The position numbers were made by a program, and so were the translations under genes. A stretch of 64,000 nt of DNA from Methyloprofundus sedimenti (GTDB lineage Bacteria > Pseudomonadota > Gammaproteobacteria > Methylococcales > Methylomonadaceae). Below, piece by piece: positions 16,752 to 26,467 of the stretch (positions are counted from its first letter, which is position 1; every line of letters starts with the position of its first letter). The stretch covers positions 1,076,896 through 1,140,895 of the forward strand of contig NZ_LPUF01000001.1 of assembly GCF_002072955.1 (NCBI RefSeq), read 5' to 3'. Below the pieces are notes generated by a model. It was not told where the DNA came from. It worked only from the letters and a program-made list of their open reading frames with translations, and did no database searches.

Positions 16752-18403
16752 GAGTCAGCCCTGTTTAATCCACGAATAATAAATACCGTTAGCCCGATTG
16801 CAAGGCCCGCTAATAATCCAAATAAAATAATACGCAGGTAATCCGGAGCAAGTTCACCCGCTTCAAGTTTTCCCCAGAGTGGACGTTGTTTGGCATAATA
16901 GCTATTAGTCAGCACATCATCTAAAGCATCGTCGCGTAAAACGGATGGCATACCCTGCTTGTTGAGCAAGCTTTCATAAACCAGTAAGGCTATATTTCCG
17001 CCAGGGCTCATGCCATCATTGGCAACGCCCATTTCCACATGATCATGAAACAGCCAGACGCCTTCGCCATAGCTGTGCAAGCCATCATTAGTCGTTTGCA
17101 GGTTTAAGTCAATGCGCTGCGCAGCGGCTAAGTCATAAACATCACGGGTAATTTGAGCGGCAGGATTCTGTGCCACACCATCATAATCAGTAATGGTCGC
17201 TTTATGACCATGTATATGTACCGCAATATTGCTGTGCTGGGTATTAGCGATACGTAGTTTAATATTTTCGTCTGGTTTGGCAATGATCAGAGCATCACGC
17301 AAGGTGAAAGGGAAAGAGTGGCCATTGAGCATAAAGTAATTTTCTCTGGACTCACTCATATTATAAACGCGGTGCATTTGCTTGGAAATTACACGTATAT
17401 CATTAGATTCTTGTATGCTTTTTGCCAGGTTTTTATCTATTGACTGATAATGCAGATCGTATTCGCGGTCAAATTTTTGCTTAATTGCGACTGAAGAATG
17501 GCGCACATGTCCCGCGCCTACATTAAAGGTTTGTACCCAGTTGTTGGGCTTGTTTTCTTCAACCACAAACATGCCATTTAAGCCCATCATTAAATGTTTA
17601 TCAGTTTGCACATGGCAATGATAGAGCATGGTTCCCGCATGGCGCGGCTGTAGTTCATAGGTACGGGTAGAGCCAGGCATAACGGGCTTTTCGCCGGTAA
17701 CCGGTACGCCATCATTATCGCCTCCTGTGGGTGTTTTAAATGCATGATCGACACCATGAAAGTGCAGAGTATGCGGAAAATAATGCGTATTTTCCAGCGT
17801 GATGTATACCTTGTCGCCTTGTTCTACGCGTATCACTGGAGAGGGTGCGCGTAAAATCGCATTGGCTTGATTTGAGCGGAAATTTTTCACACTCATGCCG
17901 CGTAATTTAGGTGAAAATGCCCACATGCCTGGTTGAATACCAGGTGCAATTTCATAAGTGGGAAAAACGCCGGGACTGTCAGGCGTCGCGCCGTTTAATT
18001 CAATGACTTCGAGTTTTATGCGGATAATATCCGGGTCGCCATCGCCATCTAAATCATCACTTTTGGTTAAGGCATCTTCAGCAATACGACTATGCATGAT
18101 GGTAGGCATGGAAGCATTGTTCATTCCTTTGACAAAGGCTGCAATATTATACGGGTTGTCCGGTTCGCAAAGCAGGGATTCATCTATTTCAACACCATCA
18201 ATCACTTGTGCCGCGCGCCATTCGGGGTGCTCGTCTTCACATGCTTTGTAGACCTTCAGCGGCTGACTTAGCTGGGGTTGTTGTCCCGCTGGTAAGTCAA
18301 TGCCTGCTGCGCGCTGAAAAAAAGCAGGTCGCAGCCATGCACTTAAGACAATCAGAGCAACGACAACAGGAATAAGACGGTAATAGAAAATTTTGTTGTG
18401 CAT
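16748..18403 (-). CDS. Membrane-bound two-domain multicopper oxidase
   Basis: 551 residues. N-terminal anchor (about 9-25) and C-terminal membrane helix (about 523-543) enclose two cupredoxin-like domains. Domain 1 has HTLHFHG (His211, 214, 216) and YHCHVQTDKHLMMG (His262, Cys263, His264, His270, Met), giving a type 1 ligand set next to trinuclear ligands. Domain 2 has VHIHGHK (His395, 397, 399) and FHDHVEMG (His452, 454) without a Cys. Type 1 copper only in the first domain is unlike three-domain laccases or CueO. The substrate is not evident; the partner cupredoxin gene suggests an electron donor rather than simple copper detoxification. Confidence 0.85.
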   Translation of the reverse strand: MHNKIFYYRLIPVVVALIVLSAWLRPAFFQRAAGIDLPAGQQPQLSQPLKVYKACEDEHPEWRAAQVIDGVEIDESLLCEPDNPYNIAAFVKGMNNASMPTIMHSRIAEDALTKSDDLDGDGDPDIIRIKLEVIELNGATPDSPGVFPTYEIAPGIQPGMWAFSPKLRGMSVKNFRSNQANAILRAPSPVIRVEQGDKVYITLENTHYFPHTLHFHGVDHAFKTPTGGDNDGVPVTGEKPVMPGSTRTYELQPRHAGTMLYHCHVQTDKHLMMGLNGMFVVEENKPNNWVQTFNVGAGHVRHSSVAIKQKFDREYDLHYQSIDKNLAKSIQESNDIRVISKQMHRVYNMSESRENYFMLNGHSFPFTLRDALIIAKPDENIKLRIANTQHSNIAVHIHGHKATITDYDGVAQNPAAQITRDVYDLAAAQRIDLNLQTTNDGLHSYGEGVWLFHDHVEMGVANDGMSPGGNIALLVYESLLNKQGMPSVLRDDALDDVLTNSYYAKQRPLWGKLEAGELAPDYLRIILFGLLAGLAIGLTVFIIRGLNRADS

Positions 18404-18469
18404 ATAGTAAGGATGGCAGAAAAAATTTGGTGGTTAAAAAGCTGATATTGAAGCATCCTTGCCATTTAA

Positions 18470-18714
18470 CCTAGAAACCGCAGTTGACCGCTATAAAACA
18501 TTATAAGTGACTGAATATAAAATATAATGATCGTAAATGCTTGTCACCTGTTGGGTGACTATACTCCGCTTTACGGTTTTGTGGATAAATCTGAGCACGA
18601 AATACTGCGTTACAGCTCTTGCCAAGGGCTACGGCCATTGCCTGCGAGCTGTGCCTTGTCTTTCACACTCAGATTTTCCACAAAATCCGTACTCAACTGC
18701 GGTTTCTAGGTTCA
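18470..18714. mobile_element. MITE-like element, family B, complete
   Basis: About 245 bp bounded by a perfect 20-bp inverted repeat (AACCTAGAAACCGCAGTTGA). Inside, a second inverted pair around GATTTTGTGGAAAATCTGAG / CTCAGATTTATCCACAAAA lets much of the element fold. No transposase is encoded. Truncated relatives lie at 14696-14804 and 24233-24294. Confidence 0.75.
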
Positions 18715-18813
18715 ATGACTTTTCCAAGGCAATATAATCAAACGTTTATAATAGCATAATTTTATAGAGGGACGTTTTCTGGTTCGCTGAGTACATATCT
18801 ATATGAATTACCA

Positions 18814-19089
18814 TGCAAAGCAATAAAAAACGTAACCCAACATAGGCTCCAAACGAGGCATTGCTGGGTTACGTTATCTACGCTGCGCTAGATAAGCTAA
18901 CCCAGCCTAGAGTGTAACATTTTGTTTAATATGGATTTATTCCCTAACTTAATGGCAGTGATGTTTTTAGCAGGAATCTCGTGGGTTAAGCAAAGATTCC
19001 TGATAAAAAACTTCGGGAATGACGAGACGCTTAACAAACGGATATTTTAAAATTTATTTTAATATAGCTGTGAGTTGTACGTAATCAGG
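18814..19089. mobile_element. MITE-like element, family A, left end missing
   Basis: Matches 30568-30870: inner module, then GCAGGAATCTCGTGGG, and the right terminal repeat ending GTGAGTTGTACGTAATCAGG. The left CCTGATTAC end is not found. The right end stops 6 bp from the stop codon of the permease gene at 19095. Confidence 0.75.
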
Positions 19090-19094
19090 TGGGT

Positions 19095-19790
19095 TTATAT
19101 ATGCTTGCCCGGGTTAAGTTGCTGGAGTATGAAATTCACACTAAAAGCGATAATTAATAATACGATGCCCAAGGCCAGGCCGAGTTCAAAATCTCCTTTA
19201 CTGGTTTCTAGCGCTATTGCAGTAGTCATGGTTCGCGTCGTTCCTTGAATATTACCTCCCAGCATCATGGCGGCTCCCACTTCGCCTATTGCTCGCCCGA
19301 AGCCTGTAATAACCGCCGCCAGAATCACATAACGTAATTCTTTTATCAGCGGCAAAAATAACTGGCTTTGGCTGGCTCCCAGTGATTTTAGGGTAGGTAA
19401 TAAGCGACTATCGGCTGATTGTACTGCGACTACGCACATATTGATAATAATCGGCAATATTAAACTGGCTTGGCCAATAATAACGGCGGGTTCTGAATAC
19501 AGCAGACCATAATCACCCAATAAACCACGGCGACTGAGTAAACCATAGAAAATCAGGCCTATCATTACCGTTGGCATCGCCATTAAGGTATTCAGTAATT
19601 GCAATACCATGCGTTTGCCAATAAAGGTATTTATAGCAATTAATATGCCTACAGGAATTGCGATTAGTGCGGCGAGTGTTGTAGCTATCAGCGCTATTTT
19701 TAACGATGTCCAGACAATCAGGTAAATTTCAGGGTCAAACTGCAGCAACAGCTTGATTGCCGCAGTAATGGCATCGGTAAAATAATTCAT
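19095..19790 (-). CDS. tupB: ABC transporter permease, tungstate (TupB) type
   Basis: 231 residues with five or six membrane segments. The permease-ATPase contact loop is GRAIGEVGAAMMLGGNI, and TRTMTTAIALETSKGDF is characteristic of TupB rather than ModB. TupB imports tungstate together with a binding protein (TupA) and an ATPase (TupC), neither of which is nearby. It lies four bases after moaC on the same strand, which fits supply of the metal for pterin cofactors. A family A MITE abuts its 3' end and may have displaced a following gene (inference). ModB is the alternative. Confidence 0.78.
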   Translation of the reverse strand: MNYFTDAITAAIKLLLQFDPEIYLIVWTSLKIALIATTLAALIAIPVGILIAINTFIGKRMVLQLLNTLMAMPTVMIGLIFYGLLSRRGLLGDYGLLYSEPAVIIGQASLILPIIINMCVVAVQSADSRLLPTLKSLGASQSQLFLPLIKELRYVILAAVITGFGRAIGEVGAAMMLGGNIQGTTRTMTTAIALETSKGDFELGLALGIVLLIIAFSVNFILQQLNPGKHI

Positions 19791-19794
19791 TTGC

Positions 19795-20280
19795 TTATGC
19801 GGGATCTGAACGTTGCCAGTGCCCTGACTTTCCGCCTGATTTTTGTTGCAGTTGCACTTTGTTAATGCTCATGCCTCGATCAACTGCTTTACACATATCG
19901 TAGATGGTCAGTAACGCGATTTGCGTTGCTGTTAATGCTTCCATTTCAACACCGGTCTGGCCATTGGTTTTTACTGTGGCGTGGCAATGAATACGGTTTT
20001 TTGCTGTGTCAATTGTGAAATTTACTTCTACATGAGTAATAGGCAGGGGATGGCACAGGGGGATCAAGTCAGCGGTTTTTTTGCTGGCCATAATCCCTGC
20101 TATGCGGGCAATGGATAGCACGTCGCCTTTTTTATGTTGGCCGTTTTGAATAAGAGTCAGGGTACCTGGCAGCATTTCGATATAACCAGTGGTGACTGCG
20201 CTTCGCTGGGTAATCGCTTTTTGGCCAACATCGACCATATGCGCTTCACCTGATAGGTTGAAATGGGTTAGTTTTGTCAT
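19795..20280 (-). CDS. moaC: Cyclic pyranopterin monophosphate synthase MoaC
   Basis: 161 residues, full length. Motifs [23 protein letters not shown] and [13 protein letters not shown] are the MoaC active-site regions (conserved Lys, Asp and His). It converts the MoaA product to cyclic pyranopterin monophosphate in molybdopterin synthesis. Divergent from moaD across 68 bp; followed by the tungstate-type permease gene. Confidence 0.95.
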   Translation of the reverse strand: MTKLTHFNLSGEAHMVDVGQKAITQRSAVTTGYIEMLPGTLTLIQNGQHKKGDVLSIARIAGIMASKKTADLIPLCHPLPITHVEVNFTIDTAKNRIHCHATVKTNGQTGVEMEALTATQIALLTIYDMCKAVDRGMSINKVQLQQKSGGKSGHWQRSDPA

Positions 20281-20348
20281 GTTACTTTAGATTTCGATTA
20301 ATGGCATGTATCATCCGTCTATTATCTATTTTTTTAGTCAATGAGTGA

Positions 20349-20588
20349 ATGGCTGTGAGCATTAAAGTTCGTTATTTTGCAAGTTTAAAAGAAAGTTTAG
20401 GTCGCGATAGTGATAATCTGGAATTTGAACAGACTATTAGTGTAGCTGAAGTGTGGGCAAGGGCCGTTCCAGCAAAGGAAATGCCCGTCAATATACTTGC
20501 AGCCGTTAATATGCAATATGTGGGTTTAGATCAGCAAGTGGCTGATGAGGACGAAGTTGCATTTTTCCCGCCTGTGACGGGAGGTTAG
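20349..20588 (+). CDS. moaD: Molybdopterin synthase small subunit MoaD
   Basis: 79 residues with a ubiquitin-like fold and the C-terminal Gly-Gly (FFPPVTGG) that is converted to a thiocarboxylate sulfur donor. One base separates it from moaE. Divergent from moaC, so a shared control region is likely between 20281 and 20348. Confidence 0.95.
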   Translation: MAVSIKVRYFASLKESLGRDSDNLEFEQTISVAEVWARAVPAKEMPVNILAAVNMQYVGLDQQVADEDEVAFFPPVTGG

Positions 20589-20589
20589 C

Positions 20590-21030
20590 ATGATTAAGAT
20601 AGTGTCTGCTGAATTTGATCCTTTTGCCGAGGCTCAAAGCCATCAGAAAAAAAGTGCCTTAACGGGAAAATACGGTGCGACCAGTCTATTTATTGGCACG
20701 ATGCGTGATTTTAATCAAGGCGACAAGGTGCAGGGTATGACTCTGGAACACTACCCCGGTATGACTGAAAAACAATTGGCTATGGTTGTAGCAGACGCTG
20801 AAGAAAAATGGTCATTACTGGATTCACTGGTCATTCATCGTGTTGGTGATGTGTTTACTGATGATGTACTGGTGCTTGTTGTCATCTGGTCTGTGCATCG
20901 AGGTGATGCGTTTGATGCCAGTCGGTATATTATGGAACAATTAAAATCGAAAGTGCCTTTCTGGAAAAAAGAGATACTAACCGATGACCAGCATCGCTGG
21001 GTGGTAAAAAATACGGATGGGTATTTGTAA
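20590..21030 (+). CDS. moaE: Molybdopterin synthase catalytic subunit MoaE
   Basis: 146 residues. The region around HRGDAFDASRYIMEQLKSKV and PFWKKE carries the conserved basic residues of the MoaE active site. With MoaD it inserts two sulfurs into cyclic pyranopterin to make molybdopterin. The start codon lies one base past the moaD stop, so the pair is co-translated. Confidence 0.95.
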   Translation: MIKIVSAEFDPFAEAQSHQKKSALTGKYGATSLFIGTMRDFNQGDKVQGMTLEHYPGMTEKQLAMVVADAEEKWSLLDSLVIHRVGDVFTDDVLVLVVIWSVHRGDAFDASRYIMEQLKSKVPFWKKEILTDDQHRWVVKNTDGYL

Positions 21031-21051
21031 GCGATTTTATTTCGGGATTTA

Positions 21052-21152
21052 CTCGTTCACCGGTTCTGCGTGGGAATGCATCCGTAAACGCTCGGCGTTC
21101 TGTGATGTAGAACGTCTGCTCATTCATTCCCACGCTGGGCGTGGGAATGAGG
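21052..21152. repeat. REP-like repeat, diverged full unit
   Basis: CGGTTCTGCGTGGGAATGCAT, a degenerate hairpin AACGCTCGGCGTT, then right arm CCCACGCTGGGCGTGGGAATG. It is the most diverged copy seen and the only one outside the pilus region, between convergent moaE and ppa. Confidence 0.75.
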
Positions 21153-21166
21153 TTTGCTGCTGTTAT

Positions 21167-21715
21167 TTAAAATGCAGGTTTTTGTGCTGTGTTGTTGTAA
21201 CGCTCAATACTTGACGTGATTTCAGCTTCGGCATCTGCAATGCCGAACCAGCCTTCAACCTTAACCCATTTGCCTTTTTCCAGATCTTTGTAATGCTCAA
21301 AGAAATGAGAAATTTTATTCAGATCCGCTTCCGGGAAGTCCAGATAGGTTTCAATTTTATTGTAATACTGAGTCAGTTTTTGTACAGGTACAGCCAAAAT
21401 TTTTGCATCTTCACCTGCTTCATCAGACATTTTCAGTACACCAATCGGGCGGCAACGAATAACACTGCCACTTAGAATAGGGTGTGGTGTTATAACCAAT
21501 ACGTCAACCGGATCACCGTCATCAGATAAAGTGTGTGGAACATAACCATAGTTTGCAGGGTATTGCATCGCTGTACCCATAAAACGGTCTACAGTTAATG
21601 CGCCAGTTGCTTTGTCTACTTCATATTTGACAGGGTCACTGTACGCTGGGATTTCAATAATAACATTGATGTCACTAGGGACATCTTTACCAGATTTGAC
21701 GTTTGTAAATGACAT
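21167..21715 (-). CDS. ppa: Inorganic pyrophosphatase, family I
   Basis: 182 residues, slightly longer than the E. coli enzyme. Contains [15 protein letters not shown], the [18 protein letters not shown] stretch and the signature DGDPVDVLV with its metal-binding Asp residues. Hydrolyses pyrophosphate in the cytosol. Single gene with its own upstream region; convergent with moaE. Confidence 0.95.
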   Translation of the reverse strand: MSFTNVKSGKDVPSDINVIIEIPAYSDPVKYEVDKATGALTVDRFMGTAMQYPANYGYVPHTLSDDGDPVDVLVITPHPILSGSVIRCRPIGVLKMSDEAGEDAKILAVPVQKLTQYYNKIETYLDFPEADLNKISHFFEHYKDLEKGKWVKVEGWFGIADAEAEITSSIERYNNTAQKPAF

Positions 21716-21821
21716 ATTGCTTCTCTTAAATATGGAAAATTAATAACTATATAATTATACGCATATTCTTTATACTTTGAGCGTTGATATTTGTTTAATT
21801 TTTGATTTTAAGGTGAAGTGA

Positions 21822-22637
21822 GTGCAGGGAATATTACGTAAGATGAAAACTGAGTTACAACAGCCGGTAAAGTATCATTTGCCGTTGGGTGAGCAGTTAA
21901 TAGAATTAAACTCCTGTATCGGCAAAGCGATTAAACTGAACTACACAGGCAAGATTTTTTGTGTGCATTGTCAGCGTGCGATAAAAAAAAGTTTTAATCA
22001 GGGATTTTGTTACCCGTGTTTTATTACATTGGCACAATGCGATATATGCATAATGAAACCTGAGTTGTGTCATTTCGATGCCGGTACCTGCCGGGAGCCA
22101 GAATGGGCGAAGAAGTTTTGTTTTCAACCACATTTTGTTTATTTGGCTAATTCATCAGGCATTAAAGTTGGGATTACTCGACATACCCAGGTGCCAACGC
22201 GCTGGATAGATCAGGGAGCGGTGCAAGCACTGCCTATTTTAAGGGTGCAATCACGATATGTTTCAGGCCTGGCGGAGATCATCATTGCTGAGCATGTCAG
22301 TGATAAAACCAGTTGGCAACGCATGTTGAAAAATCTGCAAGACCCTGTTGATCTACTGGCAAAGCGTGATGAATTATTGTCTGTTTGTCAGCAGCAACTC
22401 GCGGCGATAAAAGAGAAATTTGGTGATCAGGCGATTGAGTTATTGCCTGAAGAAAAAGTCACAGATATTGTATATCCTGTTGAGCAGTATCCCGTTAAAG
22501 TAAAATCATTTAATTTAGATAAAGCGCCTGAGGTGGCTGGAGTCTTACTAGGGATTAAAGGGCAGTATTTACTGTTTGATACCGGCGTGATTAATATCCG
22601 TAAATTTGCCGGCTATGAAGTGGAGTTTGAGGTATGA
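21822..22637 (+). CDS. DUF2797 zinc-knuckle protein
   Basis: 271 residues from GTG 21822 (purine-rich AAGGTGAAG upstream; ATG 21843 is the alternative). Two CxxC-type clusters at about 45-75 (CVHCQ, CYPC, CDIC) probably bind zinc. The following FVYLANSSGIKVGITRHTQ is reminiscent of a GIY-YIG core. This is the DUF2797 family of unknown function. The last codons overlap the start of def by four bases, so co-expression with the deformylase is expected. Confidence 0.8.
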   Translation: MQGILRKMKTELQQPVKYHLPLGEQLIELNSCIGKAIKLNYTGKIFCVHCQRAIKKSFNQGFCYPCFITLAQCDICIMKPELCHFDAGTCREPEWAKKFCFQPHFVYLANSSGIKVGITRHTQVPTRWIDQGAVQALPILRVQSRYVSGLAEIIIAEHVSDKTSWQRMLKNLQDPVDLLAKRDELLSVCQQQLAAIKEKFGDQAIELLPEEKVTDIVYPVEQYPVKVKSFNLDKAPEVAGVLLGIKGQYLLFDTGVINIRKFAGYEVEFEV

Positions 22638-23167
22638 CCCAGGTAAGAGAAATTGCGCAATTAGGTGCAGGGATTTTGCGTCTGCGTGCAGCAGAAGTGC
22701 AGGATGTTAAATCAGCTGAAATGCAGTTTATCGTAAGCGATATGTTTACTACTTTGGCGAGCACTAATGGCGTGGGGATAGCTGCACCACAAATATCCGA
22801 GTCATGGCGTATGATGATTATTGCATCCAGACCGTCGGAACGGTATCCCTATGCGCCTGAGATGCAGGCAACGTTAATGGTTAATCCGTGTTTTGAATGT
22901 ATTAGTGAGCAACAGGAAAAAGATTGGGAAGGTTGTTTAAGTATCCCTGGTGTTCGGGCAAAAGTACCCAGATATACCAATATAAAAGCGACTTATACAA
23001 ATGCAGAAGGGGAATCGGTTACGCAGATTTTAGACGGTTTTATAGCACGCGTTTTTCAGCATGAATATGATCATCTTGATGGTCTGGTTTATCTGGACAG
23101 GGTTGAAAGTAATCGAGATATAATTTCAGAAACGGAATTTGCCAAGTTAATGCAAAAGCAGAATTAG
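22634..23167 (+). CDS. def: Peptide deformylase
   Basis: 177 residues. All three motifs are present in slightly altered form: GVGIAAPQI (motif 1), EGCLSIPG with the metal-binding Cys (motif 2) and HEYDHLDG with two His and the catalytic Glu (motif 3). Removes the formyl group from nascent proteins. Not beside fmt as in many genomes; instead it follows the DUF2797 gene with an ATGA overlap, so it may be a second, specialised deformylase (inference). Confidence 0.93.
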   Translation: MTQVREIAQLGAGILRLRAAEVQDVKSAEMQFIVSDMFTTLASTNGVGIAAPQISESWRMMIIASRPSERYPYAPEMQATLMVNPCFECISEQQEKDWEGCLSIPGVRAKVPRYTNIKATYTNAEGESVTQILDGFIARVFQHEYDHLDGLVYLDRVESNRDIISETEFAKLMQKQN

Positions 23168-23597
23168 ACTAGCTTATTAAGCATTACTTTTTAACTTATT
23201 GTTTATGGACATGATAATAAGAGGGTAAAAGGCATGGCAAAAAATATAAACAAGGCCCAGTCTGCCAGAAAATAGAGTCCCGATAACGCACACAAATATT
23301 GTTCAAATGCTGTCTGCTTTGCTGATGCCCAGTTTTCGCCAGGTGCGCATACGGTAGCTGTTATTTCTGTTCTACATTCAAGACGAGGAGAGTGATCAGC
23401 CAAGATAACGAATCCAGGATCTTGCAAAATATCTGGTTCAGGTATCAATGTCTTCTGTGAGTGATGCTTTTCCCTAACAGCATAACAACCAATTAGACTC
23501 AGAAAGGTATTGGTTTTGTTATGCTTCGTTAAAGAATTACAGACGCTCATCCATGATGAGTTTGGTCGGGACGGAATGCATATCCATCTTGAGTGAT

Positions 23598-23972
23598 TTA
23601 CTGGTATTCACCTGTAATTATCCATTTTTCTGCTGCATCTAACTTATTAAAGGCAAAACGTTTAATATCTGCACTGACAAAGTGACTTGCGATATTTTCA
23701 GCAAAACTGCCGATAGCAGAATCTGTTACCAAAGCAATGTGGGACACTTGTTTATGATGTTCCTTGATAAATTTAAAATGGCTTATCAAGGCCGCGAATG
23801 AATCCCAACCTGGAAATGACTGCACATGAATTATGATACCTTTTAATTTCCCTGCACTTTCAATATACGGGTCAATAATTTTACTGGCGGCTTTAAAGTC
23901 TGCTATAGATAGCTCTCCATCTGGCTGAAGTATTGCAATTCCAGCTACCGCATTTAAGTTTACAGTCAACAT
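23598..23972 (-). CDS. STAS/SpoIIAA-like protein
   Basis: 124 residues matching the SpoIIAA-like (STAS/SEC14) family: a beta-alpha repeat with LKGIIIHVQSFPGWDSFAAL and the ending AEKWI. Such proteins are small, soluble and of unclear role, sometimes lipid-binding. A single gene with empty flanks on both sides. Confidence 0.75.
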   Translation of the reverse strand: MLTVNLNAVAGIAILQPDGELSIADFKAASKIIDPYIESAGKLKGIIIHVQSFPGWDSFAALISHFKFIKEHHKQVSHIALVTDSAIGSFAENIASHFVSADIKRFAFNKLDAAEKWIITGEYQ

Positions 23973-24392
23973 TGTTATTCTCCTATATTTAGATCCGAAA
24001 ATTGAAAATGCTGCGGATCTGGTTACTTTTTGCTAATAAAACTTTCTGATAAGTTACCAAGTTTAACCGTGTTTTTATACCTTATTTTCAAGGTTATGAC
24101 AGCCAGGGTCGAGGGATTCAATTATACGAATGGGATGCAAAGAAGCATACCGCTTTTCTGGTTCCTGGGTTTCGGTGTCCATGTTGAAATAATACAGTAT
24201 TTTAAATGCTATTTAATGTCTTGCATGATTTAAACCTAGAAACCGCAGTTGGCTGCTATAAGGCATTTTAAGTGACTGAATATAAAATATAATTTTCGAT
24301 TTTGGGTGCAGGTCTTCAGCCCGTTTTATAAATTGCAGGTTAAAGAGCTGCGCCCATATTAATGATGATGTAACTGTGTGTCGTGTATTTTC
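23973..24392. other. Intergenic region with family B fragment
   Basis: No supported gene. It carries the left about 60 bp of a family B element (24233-24294). Confidence 0.55.
24233..24294. repeat. Repeat family B, left-end fragment
   Basis: AACCTAGAAACCGCAGTTGG followed by AAGTGACTGAATATAAAATA as at 18470-18530; the rest is missing. Confidence 0.7.
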
Positions 24393-25688
24393 TTATGCCG
24401 TTCGAGTTCTATTATTTCTGCCTCTGGGATTGTTACCCTCAGCACTTGCGCCAGAACGTTGACCATCTCTATGACCTACTCTGGGTTTTTTCGGTCTGCT
24501 GGGTTTAATAGGGCGGCTGTCTAAACGCGATTCGGGCAAGCTATGAACAGGCTCAAAACCCTCTACCATTTCACGGCCAAGCAGTGATTTAATGAGTCGC
24601 TCAATATCAACAAGCTGTTGAAATTCATCGGCACTCACTAATGATACCGCATGCCCCGATGCACCTGCGCGCCCTGTACGACCAATACGATGGACATAGT
24701 CTTCGGGTACATTGGGCAAATCAAAATTAACCACTTGTGGTAATTGATCTATATCCAGACCTCGTGCAGCGATATCGGTTGCTACCAGAATCCGGATAAG
24801 GCCACTTTTAAAATCGGCCAGGGCTTTGGTTCGTGCGCCCTGGCTTTTATTTCCATGAATCGCCGAGGACTGAATTCCTTCTGTTTCCAGATGGCGGGCT
24901 AATTGATTCGCGCCGCGTTTGGTTCGGGTAAAAACCAGCACTTGTTGCCATTGGTTTTGCTTGATCAGCTGAGTGAGTAATTCAGGTTTCTTTTTCTTAT
25001 CAACTGGATAAATACACTGCTTTACATTTTCTGCAGTGGTAATCAGTGGGCTAACCGAAATTTCAACAGGATTATGTACGATAGTTTTAGCTAACTGACG
25101 AATTTCATCAGAAAAAGTAGCCGAAAAGAGCAGGTTTTGGCGTTTTTTAGGCAGTGTCGCTAATATTTTGCGTATATCATGAATAAAGCCCATATCCAGC
25201 ATACGATCGGCCTCATCCAGTACCAGAATTTCTAATTGCGAAAATCTAACGGCATTTTGGTTATACAGGTCTAATAAGCGTCCTGGTGTCGCGACTAGAA
25301 TATCCACACCCTGACGCAGGCGCATCATTTGCGGATTAATTTTTACACCGCCAAACACCACCGTAGAACGTAAGGGTAAATGCTTGCCATAGCTATTAAT
25401 GCTGGCCTCGATTTGCGCGGCTAATTCACGTGTAGGCGTTAATATTAATGCACGTACCTGATTGGCGTTAACGTGTTCACCTGTAGAAAGTAACTCTAGT
25501 AAAGGAAGTGTGAATCCTGCTGTTTTACCTGTGCCTGTTTGTGCGGCAGCCATTACATCACGTCCTGCAAGTACTGCAGGTATTGCTTCAAGCTGTATGG
25601 GGGAAGGGGTTTGATAGCCTTTTTCGGAAATGGCTTTAAGAATATCTGGGGATAGGTTTAGTGCAGCAAAACTCATGTGTTGTCTCAT
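24393..25688 (-). CDS. rhlE: DEAD-box RNA helicase, RhlE type
   Basis: 431 residues. Q motif ([13 protein letters not shown]), motif I AQTGTGKT, Ia [20 protein letters not shown], and [12 protein letters not shown] are all present; the C-terminal tail is basic and Arg/Gly-rich ([16 protein letters not shown]). ATP-dependent RNA unwinding, in related bacteria connected with ribosome maturation and RNA decay. The chosen start is the first ATG; an internal ATG (MSFAAL, four codons later) is equally possible. Confidence 0.92.
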   Translation of the reverse strand: MRQHMSFAALNLSPDILKAISEKGYQTPSPIQLEAIPAVLAGRDVMAAAQTGTGKTAGFTLPLLELLSTGEHVNANQVRALILTPTRELAAQIEASINSYGKHLPLRSTVVFGGVKINPQMMRLRQGVDILVATPGRLLDLYNQNAVRFSQLEILVLDEADRMLDMGFIHDIRKILATLPKKRQNLLFSATFSDEIRQLAKTIVHNPVEISVSPLITTAENVKQCIYPVDKKKKPELLTQLIKQNQWQQVLVFTRTKRGANQLARHLETEGIQSSAIHGNKSQGARTKALADFKSGLIRILVATDIAARGLDIDQLPQVVNFDLPNVPEDYVHRIGRTGRAGASGHAVSLVSADEFQQLVDIERLIKSLLGREMVEGFEPVHSLPESRLDSRPIKPSRPKKPRVGHRDGQRSGASAEGNNPRGRNNRTRTA

Positions 25689-26108
25689 TTAAGATTGGAA
25701 TCACTTTTCAGTGTGACAGCTAGTCTACAGGAACTTGCTTATAAGTATGTAATAAATTACACACAGCCAGCTAATTGTATTGCGGCTGCGGGGCACAGGC
25801 TTTAGCGAAGTAGAAAGGATTTCTGAAAATAGCGATACTTCGAGCGGTGATGGTTGCGGATTATATAGTGAATAGATTGAGGCGATTGTTATAGCTAAGG
25901 CAGCGCGCAATAAATATGCTACCCCATATTGCGCAGGATTTTTGTTTGTCTTCAAGGCTTAGAAATAGGCACATAGTTGGCTACGTAACTATTTCTACAA
26001 AGCAGAAGACGGACAAAAAGACTAGCAAGATGGGTGGGGTATTTGTTGCGAGTTTCCTAAGCTGTTGTGCTTTGTTACTTGACCACTACACTACGAATAT
26101 TTAGTTAA
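25689..26108. other. Intergenic region, nothing recognised
   Basis: About 420 bp between rhlE and the dodecin gene. Short open frames occur on both strands but none has a ribosome site or family resemblance. Confidence 0.5.
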
Positions 26109-26318
26109 TTATGCGCCCAGGGTAAATCCGACCTTAATTGTCACTTGCCAGTGGGCGACTTTGCCATCTTCAATATGGCCGCGGGTTTCGACAACTTCGA
26201 ACCAGCGCATATTATGAATAGTTTCCGAAGCTTTGGCGACAGCTGTTTCTATTGCTTGTTGAATGCCAACCGTTGATGAGCCCGTTAATTCGATTTTTTT
26301 ATAAGTATGATCAGTCAT
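26109..26318 (-). CDS. Dodecin (flavin-binding)
   Basis: 69 residues, typical of dodecins: [11 protein letters not shown] at the start, a single helix with [13 protein letters not shown], then [24 protein letters not shown]. The Trp in RWFEV stacks on the flavin in known dodecamers. Likely a cytosolic flavin store or buffer. AGGATAT precedes the ATG. Single gene. Confidence 0.93.
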   Translation of the reverse strand: MTDHTYKKIELTGSSTVGIQQAIETAVAKASETIHNMRWFEVVETRGHIEDGKVAHWQVTIKVGFTLGA

Positions 26319-26467
26319 GGAGATATCCTTTTAAAGAGTAGCATTTTTTAAGTATATAGGCGCTCAGATTGTTTACCTATATATTAAGCAGCAAGGCTTA
26401 ATTATTGAAACGACAGTGTAACTTCAAATGAAATAATTTTCCTGTAAAATTTTCGTCTCAAAGTTGA

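Larger units (their letters stand above)
18404..19094. other. Gap filled by two MITE-like elements
   Basis: Contains family B element 18470-18714 and a left-truncated family A element 18814-19089. No supported gene. Confidence 0.7.

Noticed and set aside
23203-23550. 115-codon minus ORF downstream of def
   Set aside because: No ribosome site or recognisable domain; composition irregular. Left out though a lineage-specific gene cannot be excluded.
25725-26104. Two short ORFs between rhlE and dodecin
   Set aside because: No start context or family match.
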